Positions 27,959-35,477 of a stretch of DNA of 35,548 nucleotides are shown in pieces. The notes under the pieces are model-generated. The model saw nothing but the letters and a program-made list of their open reading frames with translations, was not told the origin of the DNA and searched no databases. The first letter of the stretch is position 1; each line of letters starts with the position of its first letter. Origin of the DNA: Sphaerotilus sp. (GTDB lineage: Bacteria; Pseudomonadota; Gammaproteobacteria; Burkholderiales; Burkholderiaceae_C); the NCBI GenBank assembly GCA_013299055.1, contig JAAFKB010000039.1, positions 1-35,548 on the forward strand, given 5' to 3'. The position numbers and the translations under genes were made by a program.

Positions 27959-28993
27959 TCAACGCAGCCAGGTCTTGATGCGGGTGCCCAGCACTTCGCG
28001 GCTGATGCCGTAGCGGTCGTGCAGCGTGGGCAGCGCGCCGGCGTCGAGGAAGGCGTCCGGCAGGCCCGCGAGCTGGAAGCCGGCCGGCTGCACGCGGTGG
28101 CGCAGCAGCGTGCTCGCCACCGCTTCGCCCAGGCCGCCGATGACCGAGTGGTTCTCCGCCACCACCACCAGCCGGTGCTGGTAGCGCACGGCCTCGACGA
28201 TCGCGGCTTCGTCCAGCGGCTTGATGGTCGGGCAGTGCAGCACGGCCACGCCGATGTTGTCCGCCGCCAGATCCTGCGCCACCTCCAGCGCCCGCATCGT
28301 CAGCAGGCCACTGGAGATGACCAGCACGTCCGCGCCGTCGCGCAGCAGCTTGGCCTTGCCGAGTTCGAAGCGGTAGCCCTCGATCTCGTCGAGCACCCGC
28401 GGCACCTGGCCCCGCAGCAGGCGCATGTAGACGGGGCCCTTGTGCGCGGCGATCTGCGGCACGGCCTGTTCGATGTCGAGCGCGTCGCAGGGATCGACGA
28501 TGGTCAGCCCCGGAATGCCGCGCATCATCGCCAGGTCTTCGGTCGCCTGGTGGCTGGGGCCGTAGCCGGTGGTCAGGCCGGGCAGGGCGCAGCAGATCTT
28601 GACGTTGAGGTTTTCCTCGGCGATCACCTGGTGGATGAAGTCGTAGGCCCGGCGCGTGCCGAACACCGCATACGTCGTGGCAAACGGCACCAGCCCTTCC
28701 TTGGCCATGCCGCCGGCCGCGCCCATGAGCAACTGCTCGGCCATGCCCATCTGGTAGAAGCGGTCGGGGTAGGCTTGGGCGAACAGGTGCAGGTCGGTGT
28801 ACTTGGCGAGATCGGCCGTCAGGCCGACGATCTCGGGCCGCTGCGCCGCGAGTTCGACCAGCGCCTTGCCGAACGGGGCGGCGGTGACGCGCTGCCCCTC
28901 GGAGGCGATCGAGGCGATCATGGCCGAGGTGGTCAGGCGGGGTTTCTTGGCCGGCGTGGTGGCCGATGCAGCAGGGTTCACGGGGGCGTTCAT
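27959..28993 (-). CDS. transketolase C-terminal subunit (split enzyme)
   Basis: Pyrimidine-binding and C-terminal domains of a two-chain transketolase. The catalytic glutamate is Glu86 (MGMAEQ). TAYAVF-like and RAYDFIHQ segments, then DPCDALDIEQA and the C-terminal VVVAENHSVIGGLGEAV, are typical of the split form. An Ala/Pro-rich stretch of about 20 residues precedes the domain. The usual GEDGATHQ loop is shortened to GYGPSHQ (143-149), and the histidine normally preceding it is replaced by Pro138. 344 aa. Its ATG overlaps the N-subunit stop (ATGA), so the subunits are translationally coupled. Confidence 0.93.
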   Translation of the reverse strand: MNAPVNPAASATTPAKKPRLTTSAMIASIASEGQRVTAAPFGKALVELAAQRPEIVGLTADLAKYTDLHLFAQAYPDRFYQMGMAEQLLMGAAGGMAKEGLVPFATTYAVFGTRRAYDFIHQVIAEENLNVKICCALPGLTTGYGPSHQATEDLAMMRGIPGLTIVDPCDALDIEQAVPQIAAHKGPVYMRLLRGQVPRVLDEIEGYRFELGKAKLLRDGADVLVISSGLLTMRALEVAQDLAADNIGVAVLHCPTIKPLDEAAIVEAVRYQHRLVVVAENHSVIGGLGEAVASTLLRHRVQPAGFQLAGLPDAFLDAGALPTLHDRYGISREVLGTRIKTWLR

Positions 28994-29853
28994 GCGGCGG
29001 CTCCTTGCGGCGCGGTGGCGTCGAGGTGGTCGAGGGCGAGCTGCCACTCGGGCGGATCGACGCGGATGAAGTGGTTCTTGTCGCGGGTTTCCAGGAAGGG
29101 CACGCCCTTGCCCATCAGCGTGTCGAACAGGATCACGCGGGGCTTCGGCTCGGTGAGTACACGCGCCGTGTCGAAGGCTTGCAGCACGGTGGCGAGGTCG
29201 TTGCCATCCACCCGCTGCACATGCCAGCCGAACGCCGCCCACTTGTCCGCCAGCGGCTCGAAGCCCATGACCTTGCTGGAAGGGCCGTCCGCCTGCTGGT
29301 TGTTGATGTCGATCAGGCAGATCAGGTTGTCGAGCCGGTGGTGGGCGGCGCCCATCGCGGCTTCCCAGGTCGAGCCTTCGTCGAGTTCGCCGTCGGACAT
29401 CGAGTTGTAGACGAAGGCCGGGTTCTTCTTCTGCTTCAGTCCGAGCGCCATGCCGACGCCGATGACCAGCCCCTGGCCGAGCGAGCCGCCGGACATCTCC
29501 ATGCCGGGCGTGTAGGTCGCCATGCCCGACATCGGCAGGCGGCTGTCGTCGCTGCCGTAGGTTTCCAGCTCGCTTTCGGGCAGGACGCCGGCTTCGATCA
29601 GGGCGGCGTAGTGCGCGATGGCGTAGTGGCCGTGCGAGAGCAGGAAGCGGTCGCGGCCTTCCCACTGCGGGTCGTGGGGTTGGAGGTGCAGCGCGTGCCG
29701 GTAGGCGACGGCCAGCACGTCGGCCCAGCCGAGGGCCTGGCCCACATAGCCTTGGCCCTGCACCTCGCCCATGCGCAGCGCGTAGCGGCGGATGCGGTGG
29801 GCGGCGGCGGCGAGCGCGTCCAGGGCGTCCAGTCGGGCGGACGTGTCGGTCAT
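28990..29853 (-). CDS. transketolase N-terminal subunit (split enzyme)
   Basis: ThDP-diphosphate-binding half of a two-chain transketolase, 287 aa. Conserved are SHGHYAI (His76), GGSLGQG (122-128) and the ThDP/metal motif SDGE (153-156) running to DINNQQADG. Two histidines that touch the donor sugar in ordinary transketolases are missing in ungapped alignment: the GHPG histidine (E. coli His26) is Tyr36, and the GHPE histidine (His100) is Ser109. AAGGA precedes the ATG. It lies 31 bp after dctM and overlaps the C-subunit gene by 4 bp. Pairing with the C-subunit is near certain; the substrate is not the standard one if these changes are real. Confidence 0.92.
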   Translation of the reverse strand: MTDTSARLDALDALAAAAHRIRRYALRMGEVQGQGYVGQALGWADVLAVAYRHALHLQPHDPQWEGRDRFLLSHGHYAIAHYAALIEAGVLPESELETYGSDDSRLPMSGMATYTPGMEMSGGSLGQGLVIGVGMALGLKQKKNPAFVYNSMSDGELDEGSTWEAAMGAAHHRLDNLICLIDINNQQADGPSSKVMGFEPLADKWAAFGWHVQRVDGNDLATVLQAFDTARVLTEPKPRVILFDTLMGKGVPFLETRDKNHFIRVDPPEWQLALDHLDATAPQGAAA

Positions 29854-29884
29854 GGAAAGTCCTTCGGATCGAGAGAGAAACGGT

Positions 29885-31144
29885 TCAGCGCAGGATGCTG
29901 GCCGGCACGTAGGACACGAGCACCAGCACGAAGAACGCGACGAGGTAGAACGGCCCGAGTTCGCGCACCGTCTGGCCCACCTTGACCTTGGCCAGCGCGC
30001 TGGTGATGAACAGCGTCGTGCCGACCGGCGGGGTGTAGAGGCCGATGGCGAGGTTGACGACCATCATGATCCCGAGCTGCGTCATGTCCATGCCGATGCT
30101 GTTGGCCAGCGGCACGAACACGGGCGTCAGCAGCAGCACGGCGGCCGGCAGGTCGATGAACATGCCCAGGAACAGCATCAGCAGGTTCATCAGCAGGATG
30201 ACGAGCCACTTCGTTTCCACGTTGGCCTGCACCCACTGCGCCACACCCTGCGGCATCTGGTCGAAGGTGAGCAGCCAGCCGATCGCGGCCGAGGCCATGA
30301 TCACCAGCAGCACCACGCCCGTGGCCAGACCCGCCTCGACGACGGCGGCGTTCAGGCGCTTCCAGCCCAGGTCGCGGTAGATGACGGCCGAGACCAGCCC
30401 GGCGTAGAGCGTGGACAGGACGGCGACTTCGGTCGGCGTGGCGATGCCGAAGCGCAGGAAGATGATGATCAGCACCGGCAGCACCACCGCCGGCGAGGCG
30501 TAGGCCAGGTGCCGCAGGAAGGCCGGGCGGTCGAAGGGCGTGGTGTCACGCGGAAAATTGCGCCGCTTGCCCACCCACCAGCACGCCGCCATGAACCCGC
30601 CGCACATCAGCAGTCCCGGCAGCACCCCTGCCACGAACAGCGAGGCGATCGAGGCGTTCGAGGTCAGGGCGAACAGGATCATCGGGATCGACGGCGGGAT
30701 CAGGATGTCGATCGTGGCCGCCGCCGCCAGCGTGGCCGCCGAGAACGCCGGCGGATAGCCCAGCCGCTTGTGCCACGGGATGAGCAGCGAGCCAATGGCC
30801 GAGGCATCGGCCACCGCCGAGCCGGACACCCCGCCGAACAGCGTCGAGGACAGCACGCCCACCTGCGCTGGGCCGCCGTGGAAGCGGCCGATCAGGGCCG
30901 ACAGCACGCCGACGAGCGCCTCGCCCAGCTTGCCGCCCATCATCAGCGTGCCGGTCAGCATGAAGAACGGGATGGCGATCAGCGGGAAGCTCTGCACCTG
31001 GGCCACCATCTGCTGCACCAGCAGGTCGAGCGGCACCCGGTCGGAGGTGGCTGCTGCCGCCATGGCGGCGACCAGCAGGGCGTGGGCAATGGGCATGGCG
31101 GCGACAGCGGCCACCATGAACACGGCGAGGATGAGGGCGCTCAT
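29885..31144 (-). CDS. dctM: TRAP transporter large permease (DctM)
   Basis: Twelve-helix membrane subunit of a tripartite ATP-independent periplasmic transporter, driven by a sodium or proton gradient. Typical segments are IPFFMLTGTLMMGGKLG, the GVSGSAVADASAIGSLLIP stretch, IPPSIPMILFA and the C-terminal TPPVGTTLFITSALAKV. 419 aa. It lies 66 bp downstream of dctQ and 31 bp upstream of the transketolase N-subunit gene, in one direction. Confidence 0.95.
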   Translation of the reverse strand: MSALILAVFMVAAVAAMPIAHALLVAAMAAAATSDRVPLDLLVQQMVAQVQSFPLIAIPFFMLTGTLMMGGKLGEALVGVLSALIGRFHGGPAQVGVLSSTLFGGVSGSAVADASAIGSLLIPWHKRLGYPPAFSAATLAAAATIDILIPPSIPMILFALTSNASIASLFVAGVLPGLLMCGGFMAACWWVGKRRNFPRDTTPFDRPAFLRHLAYASPAVVLPVLIIIFLRFGIATPTEVAVLSTLYAGLVSAVIYRDLGWKRLNAAVVEAGLATGVVLLVIMASAAIGWLLTFDQMPQGVAQWVQANVETKWLVILLMNLLMLFLGMFIDLPAAVLLLTPVFVPLANSIGMDMTQLGIMMVVNLAIGLYTPPVGTTLFITSALAKVKVGQTVRELGPFYLVAFFVLVLVSYVPASILR

Positions 31145-31210
31145 GTCTGGGTCTCGGTCGAGAAGGGTGAAGCGGGGGCCAGGTCCGCGGGAATCACGGA
31201 CCGGCGGGGA

Positions 31211-31747
31211 TCACCAGTGCGCGGTGGGCACGGCGGGTTCGGCAGCAGGGTCTGCCGGGGTGAGGGGCGCGTGCCAGACGCGCCAGGCCGACTGCAGCGC
31301 CAGCAGCGCCAGCAGCCCCATCCCGACCATCACGCAGGCATAGGTGATCGAGCCGGGCAGGTGCAGGATCGGCGACTTTTCGTCATGCACGATCTCCAGC
31401 ATCCGCCAGGTCGAGACCGCCAGCGTCGCGTACAGCCCTGCCACCACCGTCCAGCTCAGCACGGCGACGAGCCGCCCGACCGCCGGGGACACGGCCTCCA
31501 TCAGGAAGGTGGTGGCGATGTGCGCGCCCTGCAGCGCGGCCAGCACCACCCCGGCCATCACCAGCCACGGGAACAGCAGCTCGGGCACCTCGTTGGCCCA
31601 TTGCAGGCTGGCGCCCGTGGCATAGCGCAGCACCGTGTTGGCCACCAGGATCACGAAGATCACCGAGGTGGACAGCCACAGGATCACCCGGCACAGGCCG
31701 GCGATACCGCGTTCGAGTGGACCCATGCCGGGTGCCGTGGACTGCAT
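31211..31747 (-). CDS. dctQ: TRAP transporter small permease (DctQ)
   Basis: Four-helix small membrane subunit partnering DctM. 178 aa. Family features are LVANTVLRYATGASLQWANEVPELLFPWLVMAG and the following AALQGAHIATTFLME. The C-terminal tail is Ala/Pro-rich and looks soluble. It lies between dctP and dctM, as in most TRAP operons. Confidence 0.93.
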   Translation of the reverse strand: MQSTAPGMGPLERGIAGLCRVILWLSTSVIFVILVANTVLRYATGASLQWANEVPELLFPWLVMAGVVLAALQGAHIATTFLMEAVSPAVGRLVAVLSWTVVAGLYATLAVSTWRMLEIVHDEKSPILHLPGSITYACVMVGMGLLALLALQSAWRVWHAPLTPADPAAEPAVPTAHW

Positions 31748-31777
31748 CGCAAGCTCCTTCCAGGTGGCGTGGCGGGA

Positions 31778-32767
31778 TCAGTTGGCGCGGGCGCCGGCGA
31801 TGACCTTCTTGACGTAGGCACCGATCGGGCTGGCCATCCACTTGTCATCGACGGCCGACGTGCCCTTCTCGAACGCGGCCTTGTCCACGTTGTCGATGCG
31901 CACGCCCTTGGCCTTCAGGTCGGCGATGAGCTTGTCATCGGACTCCTGCGAGAGCTTGCGCTGCAGCGCCGTGGCCTCGGTGGCCGATTCCTGCACAGCC
32001 TTCTTGTCGGCGTCCGAGAGCTTGTCCCAGGTGCGCTTGCTCATCAGGAACGGCGTCATCTCGTACTTGTGGCCCGTCAGCGAGATGAACTTCTGCACTT
32101 CGTAGAGCTTGCTGGCGTGGATGTTCACCAGCGGGTTCTCCTGCCCGTCCACCACGCCCTGCTGCAGCGCGACGTACAGCTCGGAGAACTTGATCTGCTG
32201 CGCCTCGGCCCCCAGCGCCTGCATGATGTCCACCGTCACCGCGTCCGGCGGGGTGCGCATCTTCATCCCCTTCAGGTCTTCCGGCTTGAGCAGCGGACGC
32301 TTGCTGTTGCTCATGTGGCGGATGCCGTTGTCCCAGTAGCCCAGCACGACCATGCCCTTCTCGGCGCTCTTGTCGGCCAGCTCCTTGCCCAGCGGGCCAT
32401 CGAGCAGCTTCCAGGCTTGCGACAGGCTGCCGAACAGGAAGGGCATGCCGAAGGCGGCGTACTCCGGCACCGCGTTGGACACCGCGCCCTGCGAGTTGGC
32501 CGACATGTCGAGCGCGCCGGTGCGCAGTGCCGTCACCATCGCGGCGTCGTCGCCGAGCTGCGCGGACGGGGCGACCTGCACCTCGATGCGCCCGCCCGAC
32601 CTGGCCTTGAGCGTGTCGGCGAACTTGACGGCGGCTTCATGGCGCGGATTGCCCGGCGCGGCGCCGTGGCCCAGCGTCAGCTTGGTCTGGGCGTGGGCGG
32701 ACAGCGGCACCAGGGCGCTGATGGCCAGGGCGAACAGGGTACGGGTGAAGGTGTTGCGGTCGATCAT
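31778..32767 (-). CDS. dctP: TRAP transporter substrate-binding protein (DctP)
   Basis: Periplasmic ligand-binding subunit, 329 aa with a Sec signal peptide (residues 1-26, ending AHA before Gln27). The DctP hallmark is seen: DLKGMKMRTPP with Arg171, the residue that usually forms a salt bridge with the ligand carboxylate, then FSELYVALQQGVVDGQENP. A second arginine (Arg150, GIRHMSN) is also conserved. This predicts an organic-acid ligand; the identity is unknown. AGGAG lies nine bases before the ATG. Part of the SDR-TRAP-transketolase run. Confidence 0.95.
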   Translation of the reverse strand: MIDRNTFTRTLFALAISALVPLSAHAQTKLTLGHGAAPGNPRHEAAVKFADTLKARSGGRIEVQVAPSAQLGDDAAMVTALRTGALDMSANSQGAVSNAVPEYAAFGMPFLFGSLSQAWKLLDGPLGKELADKSAEKGMVVLGYWDNGIRHMSNSKRPLLKPEDLKGMKMRTPPDAVTVDIMQALGAEAQQIKFSELYVALQQGVVDGQENPLVNIHASKLYEVQKFISLTGHKYEMTPFLMSKRTWDKLSDADKKAVQESATEATALQRKLSQESDDKLIADLKAKGVRIDNVDKAAFEKGTSAVDDKWMASPIGAYVKKVIAGARAN

Positions 32768-32808
32768 GTCTTGTCTCCTGTGGATCTTGGTCTGGGTTGC
32801 GGGGGGGA

Positions 32809-33558
32809 TCAGTGGATCAACATGCCGCCGTTGACATCGAGCGTCACGCCGGTCAGGTACTTGGACAGGTCGCTGGCCAGGAAGACCAGGCAGCCGGCCA
32901 CGTCGTCGGGCTCGCCGATGCGGTTCAGCGGGATGCCCTCCAAGATGGTCTTCATCTTGTCCTCGGGGATCAGGCCCTTGTTGATGTCGGTGGCGATCAG
33001 GCCCGGCGTCACGCAGTTGACGCGGATGCCGTCGATGCCGAATTCCCGTGCCATCGCACGCGCCAGACCCAGCACGCCCGCCTTGGCCGCCGAGTAGTGC
33101 GGGCCACCGAGGATGCCGCCGCCGCGCTGCGCGGACACCGAGGACACGCAGCAGATCGCGCCGGACTTCTGGGCGCGCATGCTGGGGATGACCGCCTGCG
33201 ACATGTAGAGCGTGCCGCGCAGGCTGACATCGAGGATGCGGTCATAGTCGGCGCCGGTGATGTCCAGCGTCTTCACGGGCTGGGTGATGCCGGCGTTGTT
33301 GACCAGGATGTCGATGCGGCCCATCTGCTGCAGGATGGCGGCGGCGGCGGCGTCGCATGAAGCCTTGTCCGTCACGTCGGCGACGATGCCCATGTGGCCC
33401 TCGCCCAGGTCGGCGGCTGCCGCCGCCGGTTCAGCGCGGGCCAGGTCGAGGATCACGACGCGGGCGCCCTGTGCGGCCATCATCCGGGCGGTGGCGTAAC
33501 CGAGGCCGTTGCGACCGGCACCGCCGGTGATGAGGGCGACTTTGTCCTTGAGCAGCAT
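32809..33558 (-). CDS. short-chain dehydrogenase/reductase, NAD-type
   Basis: Classical SDR, 249 aa. The nucleotide-binding glycine motif TGGAGRNGLG spans residues 11-20; Asp38 at the end of the second strand predicts NAD rather than NADP. NNAG is at 87-90, and the catalytic Tyr155-x3-Lys159 (YSAAK) is present with Ser142 at the expected distance. The tetrad Asn is replaced by Ser112 (DVSLRG). The C-terminus GGMLIH is typical. AGGAG precedes the ATG. As the first gene of the operon, it probably oxidises the imported hydroxy acid to a keto acid (inference). A FabG-type annotation would fit by similarity but not by context. Confidence 0.93.
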   Translation of the reverse strand: MLLKDKVALITGGAGRNGLGYATARMMAAQGARVVILDLARAEPAAAAADLGEGHMGIVADVTDKASCDAAAAAILQQMGRIDILVNNAGITQPVKTLDITGADYDRILDVSLRGTLYMSQAVIPSMRAQKSGAICCVSSVSAQRGGGILGGPHYSAAKAGVLGLARAMAREFGIDGIRVNCVTPGLIATDINKGLIPEDKMKTILEGIPLNRIGEPDDVAGCLVFLASDLSKYLTGVTLDVNGGMLIH

Positions 33559-33626
33559 GTGGTCAGTCTCCTGAGTGCAGGGGTGTTCGGGGATGGAATG
33601 CCGCGCATGTTCGTGTCTGCCTTGCA

Positions 33627-33649
33627 TGATGACAAGCGAAGAGTCATCA
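33627..33649. promoter_or_regulatory. candidate LysR operator, TGATGAC-N9-GTCATCA
   Basis: Perfect 7-bp inverted repeat with a 9-bp spacer in the 133-bp gap between the divergent SDR and lysR genes. Its size and position match a LysR-type recognition site for autoregulation and operon activation. Function is inferred. Confidence 0.6.
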
Positions 33650-33653
33650 GCCT

Positions 33654-33668
33654 AAGATGACGGATCTT
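33654..33668. promoter_or_regulatory. second inverted repeat, AAGAT-N5-ATCTT
   Basis: Perfect 5-bp inverted repeat five bases from the first one, towards lysR. The pair could be the recognition and activation half-sites typical of LysR regulation, or part of the lysR promoter. Short, so weak on its own. Confidence 0.4.
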
Positions 33669-33691
33669 CATTCAACGACAGGGAAGACCCG

Positions 33692-34576
33692 ATGGCCAAC
33701 CTACCGCCCGTGGCCAATCTGATGGCCTTCGAAGCCGTGGCACGCCGACGCAGCTTTGCGCTGGCGGCGGCGGAGCTGCACCTCACGGCGTCGGCAGTCA
33801 GTCACCAGATCGCCCGGCTGGAGGCGGACCTCGGCGTGCGCCTGCTGGAGCGCAGCGCGCATGGGGTGCGGCTGAGCACGGCGGGCGAGCAGTACCTGGG
33901 GCGCATCGGCGGCGCGCTGTCGGCCATCGCGGCGGCGACCGACGACCTGAAGCAGGGCGTCGGCACCAGCCTGTACGTCCACTCTTCGCCGAGCATCGCC
34001 AGCCTGTGGCTCATGCCGCGCCTCAAGGGGTTTGCGCAGGCGTGCCCGGACATCTCGCTGAACCTGTCGGCGGCGCACACGCACAGCGACTTCGCCTTGG
34101 GACAGGCGGACCTCGACATCCGCTACGGCGTGCCGCGCTGGCCGAATGTCGTGATCGAGCCGCTGTTCGAGGAGCGCATCGTGCCGCTGGCCAGTCCGGC
34201 GTTCATCCGCGAGCACCGGCTCAAGCAGGTCGAGCAGTTGCCACAGGTGCCGCTGATCCAGAGCAACGTGAACCTGGTGCAATGGTCCGACTGGTTCGCT
34301 GAATACGCCGGCCAGCGTGCGCCAGAGCGATTCTCGCTGCGCTTTGACCGGGCGCTCATGGCGGTCGATGCGGCGATCCAGGGGCTTGGCGTCGCGCTGG
34401 AAAGTGCGACGCTGGCGGGTCGGCACATCGCCGAGGGGCGGCTACGGCCCGTGTTCGGGCTGGAGAAAGCCGTTCGGGTGAAGGCGCATTTCGCGGTCTA
34501 TCCGGCGCGCCACGCCAAGAGGCCGACCGTCGAGGCGTTCCTGACCTGGCTGCATGGCGAGGCAGCGGGCGCATGA
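33692..34576 (+). CDS. LysR-family transcriptional regulator (GcvA-like), divergent to the TRAP/transketolase operon
   Basis: Probable regulator of the SDR-TRAP-transketolase operon. The N-terminal HTH spans about residues 6-65 (LMAFEAVARRRSFALAAAEL and LTASAVSHQIARLE). The effector domain contains DLDIRYGVPRWP, the GcvA-like hallmark, and IQGLGVALES. 294 aa. Separated from the SDR start by a 133-bp gap with two inverted repeats, the classic divergent LysR arrangement. The effector is presumably the TRAP ligand or its oxidation product. Confidence 0.93.
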   Translation: MANLPPVANLMAFEAVARRRSFALAAAELHLTASAVSHQIARLEADLGVRLLERSAHGVRLSTAGEQYLGRIGGALSAIAAATDDLKQGVGTSLYVHSSPSIASLWLMPRLKGFAQACPDISLNLSAAHTHSDFALGQADLDIRYGVPRWPNVVIEPLFEERIVPLASPAFIREHRLKQVEQLPQVPLIQSNVNLVQWSDWFAEYAGQRAPERFSLRFDRALMAVDAAIQGLGVALESATLAGRHIAEGRLRPVFGLEKAVRVKAHFAVYPARHAKRPTVEAFLTWLHGEAAGA

Positions 34577-34583
34577 GGCATGT

Positions 34584-35048
34584 CTACACCGTGAGGTTGT
34601 AGACATGGAACTGTGTCTCTCGCTCCCACCCTGCTGCCGCGTAGACGGCTTGTGCTGTCGCGTTGGTCGTGGCGGTGGAGAGCGTCAGCCGCACCGCGCC
34701 GGCTGACCGGGCGTGGTCGGCCGCTGCAGTCAGCAAGCGGGTGCCGACGCCTTGCTGTCGCGCGGATGCACAGACGAACAGGTCGTTGAGCACGAAGATC
34801 CGGGCCATCGCGGTGGACGAGAAACTCGGATAGAGCTGGGTGAAACCGACCGCTTCCCCGCCCGCATCGAAGGCCAGAAAGACCACCGATTCGCCATGGT
34901 GGAGACGCTCGCCCAGGAAGGCGCAGGCGCCGCTCAGGTCGCTGGCGCGGCCGTAGAACTGGCGGTAGGCGTCGAAGAGCGGGGCGAGGGTGTCGAGGTC
35001 GGCGAGGACGGCCTGGCGGGTGGTGATGGGCATGTTGGGCGAGGTCAT
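34584..35048 (-). CDS. GNAT-family N-acetyltransferase
   Basis: Acetyl-CoA-dependent N-acyltransferase of unknown substrate. Motif A is visible as LFVCASARQQGVGTRLL (about residues 88-104), with the preceding strand MARIFVLNDLFV and the C-terminal QAVYAAAGWERE. 154 aa from the ATG at 35048. A second ATG five codons downstream (MPITTR) is equally possible, and the frame stays open for 16 codons upstream. The stop lies 8 bp past the convergent LysR stop. Confidence 0.88.
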   Translation of the reverse strand: MTSPNMPITTRQAVLADLDTLAPLFDAYRQFYGRASDLSGACAFLGERLHHGESVVFLAFDAGGEAVGFTQLYPSFSSTAMARIFVLNDLFVCASARQQGVGTRLLTAAADHARSAGAVRLTLSTATTNATAQAVYAAAGWERETQFHVYNLTV

Positions 35049-35145
35049 CGGGCATGAAGGAAATGAGCCGCCGCTGGTGCTGGTGCAACGGCTCAAGGTG
35101 CTGGATCGGCACCCGGAGTTGCTGAGCGAGGTTAGGGCGGGGTGA
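35032..35145 (+). pseudogene. possible 3' relic of an XRE-type antitoxin gene
   Basis: A 37-codon frame ending VQRLKVLDRHPELLSEVRAG. The ending resembles the C-terminus of HigA/XRE antitoxins, including the intact gene just downstream on the other strand, which ends TIARTHPEILLEVGARH. No HTH region precedes it, so it would be only the last part of a gene. It overlaps the GNAT 5' end. Weak evidence from a short match. Confidence 0.35.
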
Positions 35146-35156
35146 GTCGGCAGGTC

Positions 35157-35477
35157 TCAGTGCCGCGCTCCGACTTCCAGCAAGATCTCGGGATGTGTCC
35201 TTGCAATCGTCAGCAGTGTTCGCGCTGCGCCGCTGGGCTGTTTGCGGCCTTGTTCCCAACCTTGCAGCGTGCGCACCGACACACCAAGCAGTGCGGCAAA
35301 CCGGGCCTGCGACAGACCGGTTTTCTGGCGGGCCTCGATGGCGGGGGAGTGGACAACCTGCGTCTGACCGGCCTTCATCTCCTGGATCGATTGCAGCAGA
35401 TCGGCCGCCAGATCGCGTCCGGCCTCGTAGGTTTCGAGTTCCTGGTCGGACAGGGGGTGCTTAGGATTCGAGGGCAC
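35157..35477 (-). CDS. XRE-family antitoxin (HigA-like)
   Basis: DNA-binding antitoxin of a type II toxin-antitoxin pair, 106 aa. The HTH is in the C-terminal half: ARQKTGLSQARFAALLGVSVRTLQGWEQGRKQPSG (about residues 49-83), followed by the RTLLTIARTHPEILLEV tail. It starts with GTG at 35477, inside the last codons of the upstream toxin gene (17-bp overlap), preceded by AAGGAG. It should neutralise the toxin and repress the pair. Toxin-first order fits higBA. Confidence 0.88.
   Translation of the reverse strand: MPSNPKHPLSDQELETYEAGRDLAADLLQSIQEMKAGQTQVVHSPAIEARQKTGLSQARFAALLGVSVRTLQGWEQGRKQPSGAARTLLTIARTHPEILLEVGARH

Noticed and set aside
27959-29665. Apparent single-chain fusion of the split transketolase
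   Set aside because: The upstream part of the open frame is a shadow of the N-subunit gene in another frame; the real N-subunit ends at TGA 28990-28992, overlapping the C-subunit ATG.
29792-33097. 1,101-codon plus-strand frame across the TRAP operon
   Set aside because: It is antisense to five well-recognised genes, and its product is Arg/His/Gln-rich without domain features.
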